A DNA stretch of 64,000 bases from Diphasiastrum complanatum (GCA_029204225.1 CM055111.1:4596433-4660432), one strand, 5' to 3'. Positions 43,294 through 55,359 are shown, counted from the first letter of the stretch. Numbers and translations are program-made. The notes: generated from the letters alone by a model not told the origin.

Positions 43294-43575
43294 TCACGTT
43301 AGTTGCTGCTAACAGTAAGTGCAATTTAGTGGGATGGTAGACCTAGTGATTCGGGAGCCTACTAATGTTTTGTTATCATACGCCATTACTTGTTGATCAG
43401 GACCCAGCTCTTGCTGCTACCATGTTAGAGTACTCCAGTTCCTTCACCGGTTGTTGCAGTTGTCGTTCCTACATGCTGCTACTTTCTACATCCACCAGTC
43501 GTTGCAGATATTATTCCTCCATGATGTTGTTTGATACATGCCCACATTGAGTGCAATCTGTTTTCAGTGTGGAAG
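43294..43575. other. Unassigned flank of the gypsy element
   Basis: Gttgctgcta- and gttgcagttgtcg-type words recur, but no gene or element is recognisable. Confidence 0.4.
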
Positions 43576-44032
43576 TGTTATGGCTATTATATCCATATTG
43601 GTAACTTTTAATGTTGGACAACCTGCCCATGCAAGAACTCTTTTAATTGCCTTTTTGTTCACGTTTAGGCCTGAGTTCCCTTATTATTATATTTCATTTT
43701 ATGTTGGCCACAGGCCCCCAAATAATTCTAGCTGAGGAGGTGACCTATAGGAGGGCACACACAATTTTCTCTCTCCAGGTTTGCATTCGGGAACCTTATC
43801 AGTTCTCTAGACTCTTCCATTTCAGGGCATTTTGTTGGCTATATATAGGGACTAAAGATACTCATCCTTTAGCTTGGAGTATTGGTAATGCTTGAGCTCT
43901 TCCTAGGAGAACTCATTGCTATTGCTCGTAAAGCTCTAGCCATTGATTATCAATAAAGTCATTTATCAATCTTCATGGGAGATTGTTGTTTGATTGTCTT
44001 ATGGTCTTTTATGCTTCAATGATATCAGAATC
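43576..44032 (+). repeat. LTR-like block with TATA box and decayed primer-binding site
   Basis: It starts TGTTATGGCTATT, close to the gypsy LTR start. A TATA box (ctatatataggg) lies near 43840 and aataaag near 43953. It ends before tgatatcagaatc (44020-44032), two to three changes from a tRNA-Met primer-binding site. No coding region or second copy follows, so the limits are tentative. Confidence 0.45.
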
Positions 44033-44276
44033 AATTATTGTGTTCATAACAACCAATAGAGCATGAATTGTATACACATACTACAAATAGAAAGATCGAT
44101 CATGATAATCTTTAACACAGTTCAAGAGAACAAAAAGCCGATCTATACCCAAATGTGACTAAACCCTGCTAAGGAAAACTCTTGAGCTATCAATCTACCA
44201 TAAGAGGAAGCCTCAAGCTTATTTTGTAGCTAGCTAGGTAGCAGTTTCTCTGACAATCTTCTTAAGGGGAAGGGAA

Positions 44277-44317
<41 letters not shown>

Positions 44318-44378
44318 AAAATTGTAAATTATAAGGGTTTAAGCTTTAGCTAATTCAAAATTCACAGTTTGGGAGTTC
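44033..44378. other. Unassigned DNA with (GA)n run
   Basis: A purine dinucleotide run (GA)n of about 32 bp lies at 44281-44312. I see nothing else. Confidence 0.6.
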
Positions 44379-44567
44379 ATGAGCAGTAAGCCTTCAACCT
44401 TGGAAGTTGGGGGTGCAATCATCAAGATGCGGGATCCTTTCTGGGATCATGTGGTGGTACAACAATCCACCACCTATTGGAGCTCAGGAACAAAACGTTG
44501 GACTTGCAAATATTGCAACATGACGTATGTACATGCCTCTACATTAGAGCACACTGGTTCCGAATAA
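44379..44567 (+). pseudogene. hAT BED-finger fragment
   Basis: A 62-codon open frame has DPFWDHVVVQQ, then KRWTCKYCNMTYVHASTLE. The spacing of the first cysteine pair and the aromatic DPFW start are typical of the BED finger of plant hAT transposases. The histidine half and everything after it are missing. Confidence 0.65.
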
Positions 44568-44720
44568 GTGGATACGATATCGGAACTTTCCCAAATGCAA
44601 CTAAGAACTCGGAATCAATATGAGTAGAGCAGAGATTGGTTTAGTCTTGCTAGTTTGAACCTTGTTATCTAGAAGTGCTTTGTTCTAGAGACATTTATAT
44701 GCTCCTGTTGAGTATCTATC

Positions 44721-45217
44721 TGTCATGTACTTTCAGTACATCCGTGCTTATACATGCAAGATAATATCCAATGTAACCTTTGCAAGCCCAAAAGGAGCTA
44801 TTAGCCTTAAGAACAAGGCGGTTCCCTCTTTAGGCCCTCCAAAGTAATTAATAAGGATAATAGGCCAACAAGCGCCCAATCTAGAATAATACTTAACAAG
44901 GGCTAACTATCCCTCAGGATAGTTAAGTTAAGTGAGAGCATTGTCTATAACTAGGCAAGAGACATCAATTTGTGAATCTTTTGGCTCATTTGCAAGTGAG
45001 AGTTTCTTGCTTCCTCCTTGTGAATGTGAGCCATAGGGATCTCCATTGCTAGGTCTCATGTGCCTTATCCACATGAATCAATGCTCCATTTCCATTGATT
45101 GTACTCTTTCTTTCATTGCTAATGCAATTCCATTGTGATCTCATTGTTTCTAGCTTTCTATTGATATGCTATCATGATTGTCTTGTTAGCTTCTTGCTTC
45201 TAGCTTTACTTTATTGT
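44721..45217 (+). repeat. 5' LTR of the gag-only element (truncated)
   Basis: It is nearly identical to the first part of the 3' LTR apart from a duplicated 58-bp block present only in the 3' copy. Homology stops at tttattgt, about 50 bp before the true LTR end. Confidence 0.85.
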
Positions 45218-45232
45218 CCTTCAATTGTCAAA

Positions 45233-46422
45233 ATGGATGTGGATTCTGATTTTGAGTACATAGATGACGGTGACTCTAAATACGAAGATCAATCTAACTA
45301 TGATTTTGAAGATCAGTATTATGAGCACAGCGATGATGAATCCAATCAGTGCAGCGAATCCAATCAGTGCGAACAAGTGTCATATGCAAACTATCTAGAA
45401 CATAACGAAACACATTTTGATGATTATGATAATCAACAAGTTTACCAAATCAGAACATAACCCAAGTGGTTGTGTTTATAGCAGTGACAGTGACAATGAG
45501 CAGCTGAATTCATGTCAATCAGAAGGTCATCCTTACCAATATCCTTATATGGACCAATCTTCCCAGCCTAAGGTGGAAACAGTTTTTCACAAGTTTGATG
45601 GTAGAATTGCTCATATGGATGTGAGAGTATGGTTGGACAACTTTCACAGGTATTTTCAATCACATCCAAGCAGTGACCATGACAAGATTCAATTTGCAGG
45701 AACATACCTTGATGGGTCTGGTGGCAATATTGGATGCAGTGTGAAGAACCTTATGTTACCACTGATAAATGGTCAACATTTGTACAAAAATGCATCGAAG
45801 AATTTGAATGTACAGATGGCCAAGTATGGGGTCTACTGTTGAGATTTATTACAATGACTTCCGACAGATAATGGACAAATATGGTTATTCGGTGGAGGAA
45901 TTCAACACAATGCACTTTATTTTAGGCTTGAAGCCTACGATAAGAGCTTGTTTATCTAGGGATATATATCATGAGACTTGGATAATGTCACTATCTGACA
46001 TAAGATCTCATGTTCATACTATAGAACATGAACTGAACAAGGGTCAACGTGAAGCTGCATGTGAATACTTAACACCATTAGAGCGCACTTTGGAGATATG
46101 TCGGTCGTTAAATTTTCAGAATATCATAAGGCAGATACAAAAGCTGAAGGATCAGGACAAAGCACCTAAGGTACAATTGGGAAAAACTGTCAATCCAGGA
46201 ATCCGGAAAAATGATAGGCCAAATGATTGTGGTGAATCATCATCAACATCATCAGAGGATGAATTGGAAGTACAAAACGATGATAAAGATAATTCTTCAT
46301 CAACATCTATCATCGAAGCATTTGGACTGAGCAACAAAGTGACTATCAAACAACATGACAAAATCTTCAGGCCAGCACAGCTAGATGCAATGCTAAGATA
46401 TGATCCTAAAGGAATTGGATAG
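45233..46422 (+). pseudogene. Gypsy-type gag of the non-autonomous element
   Basis: It starts MDVDSDFEYIDDGDSKYEDQ, very acidic with tandem SNQCSE/SNQCEQ repeats. After a stop at 45458 the Retrotrans_gag core follows in another frame: DVRVWLDNFHRYFQSHPSSD and KIQFAGTYLDGS. A further frame has VEIYYNDFRQIMDKYGYSVE, FILGLKPTIRACLSRDIY and a Ser/Asp-rich tail. No zinc knuckle is visible. Three frames are needed, so it is not intact. Confidence 0.8.
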
Positions 46423-46746
46423 ATCATCCAATTTGTTATGATGTCGAGGAAGCAGACAAAAGAGGATATTGCGGTGATACACTCTGTCCATTCCATACAA
46501 ATTGGTTGCCAACAAGCAATATGGTGCTTCATCACATTTTTCTTCGACCATCATTTTTCCTTCATGGGAACAAGGATTACAGTCTGAAGCTAGCAAAATG
46601 GATTTAATTTGACAGCTTTGGATCTGTAACGAGGCAATATTTTTTTGGGACGACACATCCTTAATCATGACTACTTAACCAAGGCAATCAAGCTGATCAG
46701 ACAAGCGTCTTCGTTTTTGAGGACAAAAATGTTTAAGTAAGGGGAG

Positions 46747-47343
46747 TGTCATGTACTTTCAGTACATCCATGCTTATACATGCAGGATAATATCCAATGT
46801 AAGCTTTGCAGGCCCAAAAGGAGCTACTAGCCTTAAGAACAAGGCGGTTCCCTCTTTAGGCCCTCCAAAGTAATTAATAAGGATAATAGGCCAACAAGGG
46901 CCCAATCTAGCTTAAATAATACTTAACAAGGGCTAACTATCCCTCAAGATAGTTAAGTTAAGTTAATTGAGAACATTGTCTGTAACTAGGCAAGAGACAT
47001 CAATTTGTGAATCGTTTAAGTTAATTGAGAACATTGTCTGTAACTAGGCAAGAGACATCAATTTGTGAATCTTTTGGCTCATTTGCAAGTGAGAGCTTCT
47101 TACTTCCTCCTTGTGAATGTGAGCCATAGGGATCTCCATTGCTAGGTCTCATGTGCCCTATCCACATGAATCAATGCTCCATTTCCATTGATTGTACTCT
47201 TTCTTTCATTGCTAATGCAATTCCATTGTGATCTCATTGTTTCTAGCTTTCTATTGATATGTTATCATGATTGTCTTGTTATCTTCTTGCTTCTAGCTTT
47301 AATTTATTGTTATTGCTATTACTTTGGGATTTGGCACATGACA
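46747..47343 (+). repeat. 3' LTR of the gag-only element
   Basis: The 597-bp LTR follows a purine tract and ends catgaca before the duplicated CTATC. It contains a 58-bp tandem duplication at about 46955-47071 (units with gttaattgagaacattgtct). Confidence 0.85.
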
Positions 47344-47408
47344 CTATCATACCTAAGATGTACTTGGTGTTATCTTTTGGATCTTTTGGTATTAAAAGAC
47401 ATTAATAA

Positions 47409-47410
<2 letters not shown>

Positions 47411-47457
<47 letters not shown>
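47411..47457. repeat. (CT)n microsatellite
   Basis: About 47 bp of CT dinucleotides lie just beyond the gag-only element. Confidence 0.97.
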
Positions 47458-47459
<2 letters not shown>

Positions 47460-47759
47460 ATAGAGCCACTACTCAGAGACGACCCTCTTGGCGACGTCAG
47501 CAGCATCTATCGAGACCACCTCCAAGCGTTATCCCCATCACATCTTTCTTTCATAGCAGCAGTACTTGATGACACGGAGTTATACCATTATCTTATTGGC
47601 AGCATTAGACTTTTAGACCTACTTTATGTTCATAGTATAGTACATTGGCATTTCTTTTCTTTTCTATTGCGAAGACGTTTCATACGCTCCCAATGTACCA
47701 CACAGTTGACTTGTACTTTTTTTGTCTTATATGCCTATTGGCATGGAAAAGACATTAAC

Positions 47760-47763
<4 letters not shown>

Positions 47764-47808
<45 letters not shown>
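47764..47808. repeat. (CT)n(CA)n compound microsatellite
   Basis: About 31 bp of CT is followed by about 13 bp of CA. Confidence 0.97.
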
Positions 47809-48069
47809 AACATTTATACGAACTGTACAGGAACAGAATAAATTGACGTGCTCACCAAATGGTCATTATGTACAAGCAGCTCCATATCATAGTGAGAATA
47901 AATCCTATTGAAAGTGCACCTTTTACCAACAGCTATATTATGCTGTGGAGAGTGGAAGGCCAACGGTACCACATATATCCCGATAGACTGGAAATTCAGG
48001 AATCCTGGAGAGTTACCATCAAACATCACAGCCACTGTCGGTGGAATACACAAGCAAGGGCAGGTATAA

Positions 48070-49284
48070 TCAGTCTGTATTGAACTCTTTATGGCCCAGT
48101 GCTTGAATTGCTGCAAACATCTTTCGGCGTGTTCCAACCGCTGCAATGCCCATCTCTCGAAGATCTTCTATGGTAAGCAGAGGCAAGACATCGTCATCAA
48201 CCTCATGCAACTCAAAGAGATCTGCATATTTCCCCAGATTTAAAGCTTCTAGCCATCTTGCCACCTCACCACCCAGTTCAGGACCTCTATTACCTACTGA
48301 AAGAGTAACCTCCTCGTTGGCTTTAGTCACGACATCCTTCTGTGTAGCTGCAGTAGCATCCAGATCAGAACTGGTGTTCATTTCAGGATCTCTAACTGCT
48401 TTCGGGTTTAGTTCTCCATCTATGGCTCCTTCCTGAACACTCCTTTCATGCTTGGGTTCATCTGCATCTTGAGGCTTTAAGTCGCCTCCTTCTACTGGGC
48501 TCACTTTCTCCTCTGTCTCGCACTCTACTAAGTGCTCTTCCTCATCGTTCTCTTTCCAAAGGCTGTTACAATCATGGTTCACTTTTTGCTCCATTAAAGG
48601 ATGATCAAACTCCTGAATGTTGGTTTCAAGAGTTTCCAAATTACCGGCACTGCAAGGAACACGCGCAATGGCATCAGAGGCACCATCAACAGCAGAAACG
48701 ATGGCAATTTCCCAGGAATTTTCCTCCTGGACCTTCACAGACTTTGCAGAAGCTAAATTTACAACTGCGCGACTTGCAATTACACGCTTGCGCCTTCCGT
48801 GCTTCCCCCTCTTCGTCCTCTTTTTTAGACCTACATGGACTCTCCGAAGGGGTTGCAAATCACCAGCTGGACCACCATCTTCGGCCTGTAGCTTGTCCTC
48901 AAACCGTTCATCCAGTAGCTCATTGCCATTCTCATCGTTCCCCGTAACTTTAACAGCCTGTGTGAAGGGTCGAACTCTCTTAGCTTTACTCCTAGCCATG
49001 CCTGCGAACGTCGGATCTCTCTGAGTGCCTACTCGATCCATCATTCGATGGACGTAGTCACTGGGAGCAGCCACTGCGTTTTCGGGACTACGCTGCGGCT
49101 TCCTACGCTTGAACAGCTTTTCGAGCACAAGCGGCATGGGCTCGTCGCCAATCTCACCCAACCTCACACTGGGACGCCTTTGCCGCTTCGAGTTTACCTG
49201 CATATCCGAACCTACGGACGAAGAAACCATGCCATGATCAACCAGCTGCCCCAGCTCCTGATGCAAAAGCCCCGCCGTTGCCAT
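48070..49284 (-). CDS. SAM-domain protein, intronless
   Basis: This is a 404-residue open frame without interruption. The N-terminus carries the plant-conserved block KRQRRPSVRLGEIGDEPM. The middle has a basic, nuclear-signal-like run (KKRTKRGKHGRRKR) and long acidic, disordered stretches. Residues about 340-404 form a sterile alpha motif (EVARWLEALNLGKYADLFEL, then LLTIEDLREMGIAAVGTRRK), a small helical domain for protein or RNA binding and oligomerisation. I chose the ATG at 49284 (MATAGLLHQELG, good context); the frame stays open upstream to another ATG at 49395. Plants have single-domain SAM proteins of this build with little known function. It is probably nuclear, and probably the only complete gene here. 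Confidence 0.9.
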   Translation of the reverse strand: MATAGLLHQELGQLVDHGMVSSSVGSDMQVNSKRQRRPSVRLGEIGDEPMPLVLEKLFKRRKPQRSPENAVAAPSDYVHRMMDRVGTQRDPTFAGMARSKAKRVRPFTQAVKVTGNDENGNELLDERFEDKLQAEDGGPAGDLQPLRRVHVGLKKRTKRGKHGRRKRVIASRAVVNLASAKSVKVQEENSWEIAIVSAVDGASDAIARVPCSAGNLETLETNIQEFDHPLMEQKVNHDCNSLWKENDEEEHLVECETEEKVSPVEGGDLKPQDADEPKHERSVQEGAIDGELNPKAVRDPEMNTSSDLDATAATQKDVVTKANEEVTLSVGNRGPELGGEVARWLEALNLGKYADLFELHEVDDDVLPLLTIEDLREMGIAAVGTRRKMFAAIQALGHKEFNTD

Positions 49285-49395
49285 ACCTCGCATCACGCCT
49301 ACGAACACCTCTTTCTTTTCCCTACCCACCCTTGCCCTAATCCCCGGATCGCAAATTCTGCAAACCCTAACAAGCACCCAACTCCTCACAACCAC

Positions 49396-50043
49396 CTCCT
49401 ATGCACAGCATTCACAACATCAGAACCTAGAACAAGCTCATCCCACATCACCATCTTCTGACAGAAACCGAAACAAGCAAGCACAAAGAACAAGCTTCAT
49501 CTAGCTTCCATCACAGATCACCCTAGCTTCGCAACCATGGATTGCTCATCCACCACACAAACACAAATCAAGTTAAACAAAACGACAACAGCATAATAAT
49601 ATGTGAGAGATGAAGTCCGGCATCACCAGGTTTCCTTCCATTTGCTCATCCTTGCTCGTCCTCCATGATCATGGATCGAATGAAGAAATCACGATGCACT
49701 ATACAGTTATACAGTAATGCAAGCGAGGAATGACGATCCAATTCCTTCTTTCTTCCTTCCTTTCTTTCTTTCTTACTTTCTTTGTTTTTTTCTCTTTCGA
49801 GTTCTTAATTTTGAGCAAACCTGACTATAAGGCCAAATTCTTTCCTGGGGGCCTGATCAAATTCATAGAAAATTTTACTGTAAATCAATGGTTTTATAAC
49901 TCAACTCAATTCATAGCAGTTGTGAGGAGTGATATCGGACACATGGCATCATTTGGTTGGCTAGGAAGAGGCAGATTTTGAGTCATACCAGAGATTTTGA
50001 AACGTCTTTAATCTGCACCGAATGATCTGCCACTGCTGTGTCT
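49396..50043. other. Promoter-side region of the SAM-domain gene
   Basis: This is the sequence upstream of the minus-strand gene. The first part is free of repeats and less AT-rich. A pyrimidine-rich run (tttctttctttctt) lies near 49745-49800. I could not fix a TATA box or start site. Confidence 0.4.
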
Positions 50044-50145
50044 GGTATCCGTGATCCAACGGTGGGCTACGTGTTGTAGCCACCCTCGCCGCGCCAGCGG
50101 CTCGGAGTGCTACAGCCGGTAGCCCACCTCTGCATCACGAATACC
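50044..50145. repeat. 102-bp foldback (hairpin) element
   Basis: The outer arms ggtatccgtgat and atcacgaatacc pair with one mismatch. Inside them ggtgggctac pairs with gtagcccacc, and tgtagc with gctaca, around a GC-rich centre. The whole block is far more GC-rich than its flanks. It looks like a short MITE or structured RNA. No target duplication was found. Confidence 0.75.
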
Positions 50146-51881
50146 TAGTCTATGGAATCCTTGATGTAGACCTATGGTTGCTTGACACATCAGCACGAGA
50201 CGAGATGGCTGCAACAATGTCGACCATGTATTGAAATTTTTAGCTTTGTTGCGACATCGACAAGTTAATAATAATCGATCCATGACATGTGTTCAAACAT
50301 GAGATGTCACACTCTTAGGTGAGTACATCACTACAACAAGTTTTTGCTATCTTTCTTATTGTTTTGAAATGCAATCTTTGTTTTTAGCTCTACGGGAGTA
50401 ACATAAGCTATTGTGATGACTTGCTAGAAGATGAGGTGTAACGTCTAGGTGCCTTTTGAGCATATAACTGAGTTTTTTTTAATCTTTTAGTTCTTCTAAA
50501 ATGCAAACCTTTTTAGTTTCTTTTTTTAGGGATCTTATGTATTGATCACCTTGTTTCTATTTTTCAACAATTTGAATGCTCTGAGTAAGCGATCATGAAG
50601 ATTTGCTTAAAGTCAAGGTGTCACTCCTAGGTGAGTTTAGCATTAAAATAAGTTTTTTTTGAATCCTATCATTCTTCTAAAATGCAATAATTTTATTTGT
50701 TTTTATCTTTCAACGAGTGATTGCCTTGGATAAGCTATCATGCATATTTGTTAAAAGATGAGGAGACAGTCCTAGGTGAGTCTACTATTAAATAGAAAAA
50801 AATTTAATTTTTCAATTCTTCTAAAGTGAGATCTTTGTTTTTTTGAGATTTTAACAATTTGAATAATAGCTAAGTAATGTTATTTCAACTTTTGATACCA
50901 ACTTGGTATCAACATAAGCATGTTTTAAAAGTTGGCCGCTCATATCAAGGGGACTTATATTGCAAGGGTGATATCAACTTGGGTATAAATATAAAGAAAT
51001 TGTTAAAGTATACAATTTTTCAAAGGGCATTATCCAATTATTAAGAGACAAGACCTTTTGATGCCAATATGCACATGATTTCAAAAGCCAACGTTTTGTT
51101 CGTGCCCACCAGTTTATTTGGGACACTATGAATATACTACATATTTGAATACAAGAAAAATTTGATATTGTATTGATACTAGGGCAAAATCCATATTTTG
51201 CCCCTAGTTTGGGTATCAATAGGAGTATCGACTCATTTAAAACCAACCCTGGTAGGGTACCAACAACAATTTCATAAAATCATATACTAGGAAGGTCAGT
51301 TCCTTTATACCTAAGTTGATACCAGCCGCAAGCACGTACATGCCCACCCAACAATGGTTAGGAACATAACCTCCCTTGGGAATGAACTACCACATGACAA
51401 GAAGACGAAGCCCGCTACACCTATGCTTAGGTTGCCCATAATCTACTCTAATTGCCATGCCCCTCTCTCGTAGGTCCATCGAACAATCTGCATTTGCCCT
51501 TTCACCTCGACCATCCCTAGGTTATCATCAATGACCAAGTGGGAATGGTTGCAATGCACTCCCAACAAGAGATCTCTTTCAAGCAAGATGCCTCAATATT
51601 CCCAATATCTAAAAGGTGTTGGGGGACATAGCATATTAACTATGTCTATTTTAGTGCATGGCCTAGTTTGCACAAATAACAACATCAAAATTTTCCTTTC
51701 CCACACTAATGGAACTATTACTTGCATTAAGTGCCATATAGACTATTTCTAAAAGTGTGATGTCAAGCTTGTACTCAAAAGTGCACAAAAATGCCCCACT
51801 TCTAAATTCTTGCACAAGTCTTGATATCATAAGCAAGTCCAATTCAATTAAATTGCTCTATCGATACCAAAAATATTAGAT
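50146..51881. other. AT-rich DNA with direct word repeats
   Basis: No gene. Loosely repeated units of about 150-170 bp between 50310 and 50830 share aaaatgcaa, cctaggtgagt and ttttcaattcttctaaa words, suggesting an old tandem array. At 50900-51310 the phrases ttggtatcaa and ggtatcaac recur. Confidence 0.45.
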
Positions 51882-51960
51882 AACGAGCCTGAATGGCCCG
51901 TTATGACAAATTGCAAGGGTAAGTCCTTCAATTTGTCATGACGGGCCCTTCAGGCCCGTT
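51882..51960. repeat. 79-bp near-perfect hairpin
   Basis: Arms of about 36 bp (left begins aacgagcctgaatggcccgt, right ends gggcccttcaggcccgtt) pair with three or four mismatches and one bulge around a 6-nt loop (gtaagt). The stem length and short loop are like a MITE core or a small-RNA precursor. Confidence 0.85.
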
Positions 51961-54900
51961 AACTGACGTTATGGTCATATCCAACAACAACCTGGTGGCG
52001 CTTCCCCAAGATCAGCAGGTGGTTGGGGTTTCTCTCTCTCACTCTCTGTTTCTCGCGAAACGCCTACACCTTTCATTTTGAAAGTTCAAGAACTTATGCC
52101 CTTCAAAGTTGCTTTACTTAAAATAGTAAGGCTATTATGGCATATTAACCATCCTATTTTTTGTTAATAAACAACAGCAGCTGACCATAACATCTTGTAA
52201 AAGATAATGTGTACATAATACAAGTAAAAAAATTGTGCATGTGAACTATGTTACTTGTCAATTCTTTCACAAAAACTTTGAAGCTTAAGAATGTTATGAT
52301 CATGTCCCATCACCATCATTGAGACATTTGTCGTCATCCATATTACGAAGGCTATGACACATGGTGCAATGAATGCTAGAAACGGAGTATATATCCTTGC
52401 GGCTCCTCTAGAATAGTTAACACTCTCTAAGTTCAACAATACAAGGTCCAGTTCGTTTTTGTACCTTCTTTTTAGCCAGTTTTAGATTTGTAGTATACAT
52501 ATTTCATCATGGCTTGCTTGGAATAGGTTTGCTTGTTAATGTTTAGTACTACAACTAGACATTTTTTTGCTTTTCGAGTTGTTAATATTTGTGCATTTTA
52601 TAGTTATAAAAAGTTGTGTTGCTATATCGCGTATTGTGCCCTTCAACATTAGGTAATTAAATAATGTTGGATGTACTCAAAAAAAGCTTGATGGGGTAGA
52701 TTTTGCATCATACTTGACAAATAGCTTGAAACTCTTTCATGACTAATTTTAGCTTTCAAAACTACATATTTGGCTTTTTTATGGTCATTTTTCTAAAATA
52801 GAAAATCAAGTTATGATATACATTTAAATATGAAGAACATCAAAAGTGATTAAAAACATCTTACTATGTGTCTAGTTGTTTGATTTTCTATTCACATTAA
52901 GCAACAATTTTTGGATAAATTATGACCGAGTATTTGCGAAACATAATTTGCAACTTCCTATATTATGAGATTTAAATACACGCCAGCCTTTGGCATGTAA
53001 AAAACTAGCATTAGAGTTTATTTTGTCTAAGAACATATGGTTATCAAATATGCATAGAAACCCAATGTGGCAATTATGGAAAGGAAAATACTTTGTTCCT
53101 TGCTTGTTAGGTTTAGGATGCCACGGGAATTGAAGTGAATGTAGTACCTTGAATATTTCATTATTAATATACCATTGAGCAACATGAGTAGATACTTATT
53201 TTCTACCTCCATGATACCTCATTCAATACGTTGGATTGTAATTTACATGTGACTTATAGAGATTGAGTCAATAGCTTGTTGGTGCTAGTGTGTACCTCAT
53301 GCTACATGATGCCAACTGTGTGCATATTATCATAAAGAACCATAGATGGGGTTCTTGTTTCAATGAGAAAGATGACATGATGTCTAGAATTGATTCTTTA
53401 AGCAAGGATAATTTGTTGCCGCTTTTATCCTTAGCATTTTAACCTAACTCCTCTTCCTCTTTCAAATTGACTTTGAGTGCTAGAAATGAAGCGAATAATG
53501 CCAAATTGAAGTTAATATTAATTAATGATGTGTACGAGTATCACGGTGTGCAAAGACACATTAGACACAATGAAAATATATTTATGTTTGTTGAAGAGCT
53601 CAAGCAAACACACCAATGTACTTGGGAGCAAACACATCTATTTGGCTCTCTTCGTTGCTTCTATTAAATCTTCACGCAAAATACATATGGAGTGATGCAA
53701 GTGTTACATTCTTGTTTGGTGAAATTGTTCTCTTATAGGTCATTTTTTACTATGTGGTGTTACATGCAAGTTTAACTTTAACGCATTTTAGTTTTTTATC
53801 AAATTTATAAATCTAGTCTAACTATGTATAGATTCTTGAGTAAGCTACTCCCTAAAGGAATCTCTATGCTAAGGACAAGAGGTGAGGCACACAAGATGTC
53901 GAGTTCATTGGAGATTGATTATAAGTTGTATTGTGCATGCTCAAGAAAATTGCTTATTATATAAGAGTAAACATCGTGGACTCATAAAGTGTTCAATATG
54001 TGGCATATTGCAACATAGAGATGATTTACAAGAGACCATTATCCCACACTAGGTGTTGTAGCAATTTTTGATAATTATGTGATTGCAATATTTGTTTTGT
54101 TGCAAGTATAGGCATTTACTCCTTGTGTTCTCTAAAATGTTTAACAACTGTATATCTCAATTGAGTTAAATAATTATTGTAAAGCTTAAACACCTTCAAT
54201 TAAGAAAGGAACTTCAAGTAATTCATACTTTAAGTTTGTATATAAATGACAGAAACATAGATCGTTCTGAAGAAAGAGAAAAAGTGAAGTTTTTCTTGAA
54301 CAGAAAAGTGTACTCATCTTCCAAGAAGAGGCTTGTGCTTCTGTCATGTGGGGCCTAAATCTAGAGCATGATCATAATTGAGTTTTGACAATTTGCGAGT
54401 AAATTATTTGCGAGTTTTGAGAGTTTCATTCTACCCATGGTTTACCGATTATGTAGTACATGGCGTGCCATGTATTATTAACTGAGGAATAGATAGTGGA
54501 TGTAGTTATCCATGTTTTTTTAACTTTTTAGTCTTGGAAAGGCCCTACCCCTTCTCTCTGATTGGCTACTTCTAAATGGCAAGGATCCTGATCCAAGCCC
54601 TTCATGAAAAATTAAATGGTTCTAAAATGAGAATGATGTCATTCACATGAATCATGTGAGTTTCTTTTGGAGTGAGAGGAACCATATCAACTTGACTTTG
54701 GGCTTTTTAAGTATTTTATTTCACAATTCTTTTTATTCCTAGTTTTACAAGTTCTACAAATCATATTCGTGTGCTCATTGAGTTGGGCTTATACACGTAG
54801 GATGTCAATGCCCTCGCACTTATTATTCCTGATTGTACAGTGTACTATGGCAGGGCCCACTATATAGTACTTTAGTAGTGGGACCCACTAAGTGCCCAAC

Positions 54901-55359
54901 ATTATCCCCCACCTAAATAGGTGATGGTCCCATATCACCCATTGCCAATAATGATGTTGTCATGACTCTCTTAGGAAGTCTCATACCTCCTATGATTATT
55001 TAGTCATGTTGATCTCTACACAACCAAATTTAACAATGGAAAATGTCACTTCAATTCTTCTCCAAGAAGAACTTCAAAAGAAGTCAAATGATGTTTCTAC
55101 ATCCGACAAATCGGTCGCACTACATTAAAAAAAGAAGCAACACTTGAAGAAAGGTGCTTTCAATACTCCTTCAAAGTCAACATTCATCAAAGCAAAAAAA
55201 AGTCAAATTGGAAATGAAGGCCATCCTCATAGACATAAACTGGGATAGTACACCCACTTGCCATCTTGCTATCCACTTGCAAGAAAATTTTCATTGATCC
55301 ACACCGAAATTTCGACGAAAAGTAGCACTTCTCCAAGTTCTCCAATCTTCATAAGCCTT
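51961..55359. other. AT-rich DNA, nothing firmly recognised
   Basis: An open stretch at 53467-53667 (+, MTLSARNEANNAKLKLILIN) has no domain I can name. A block near 54835-54915 (cccactatatagtactttag) may be LTR promoter debris. Otherwise I see stops in all frames. Confidence 0.4.

Larger units (their letters stand above)
44721..47343 (+). mobile_element. Non-autonomous gag-only LTR element (TR-GAG type)
   Basis: Terminal repeats at 44721-45217 and 46747-47343 both start TGTCATGTACTTTCAG. The target duplication CTATC flanks the element (44716-44720 and 47344-47348). The interior encodes only gag, and then passes within about 300 bp to a purine tract (aagtaaggggagtg). No protease, RT, RNase H or integrase motif is present in any frame I examined. 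This matches TR-GAG elements, which depend on a partner's enzymes. The 5' LTR lost its last part and the primer-binding site. Confidence 0.85.

Noticed and set aside
48146-49461. Plus-strand ORFs opposite the SAM-domain gene
   Set aside because: Antisense shadows of a well supported gene with no domains of their own.
53467-53667. FAR1/MULE-type transposase fragment
   Set aside because: Considered because of the SARNEANNAKLK string, but no zinc-finger or catalytic block follows in any frame.
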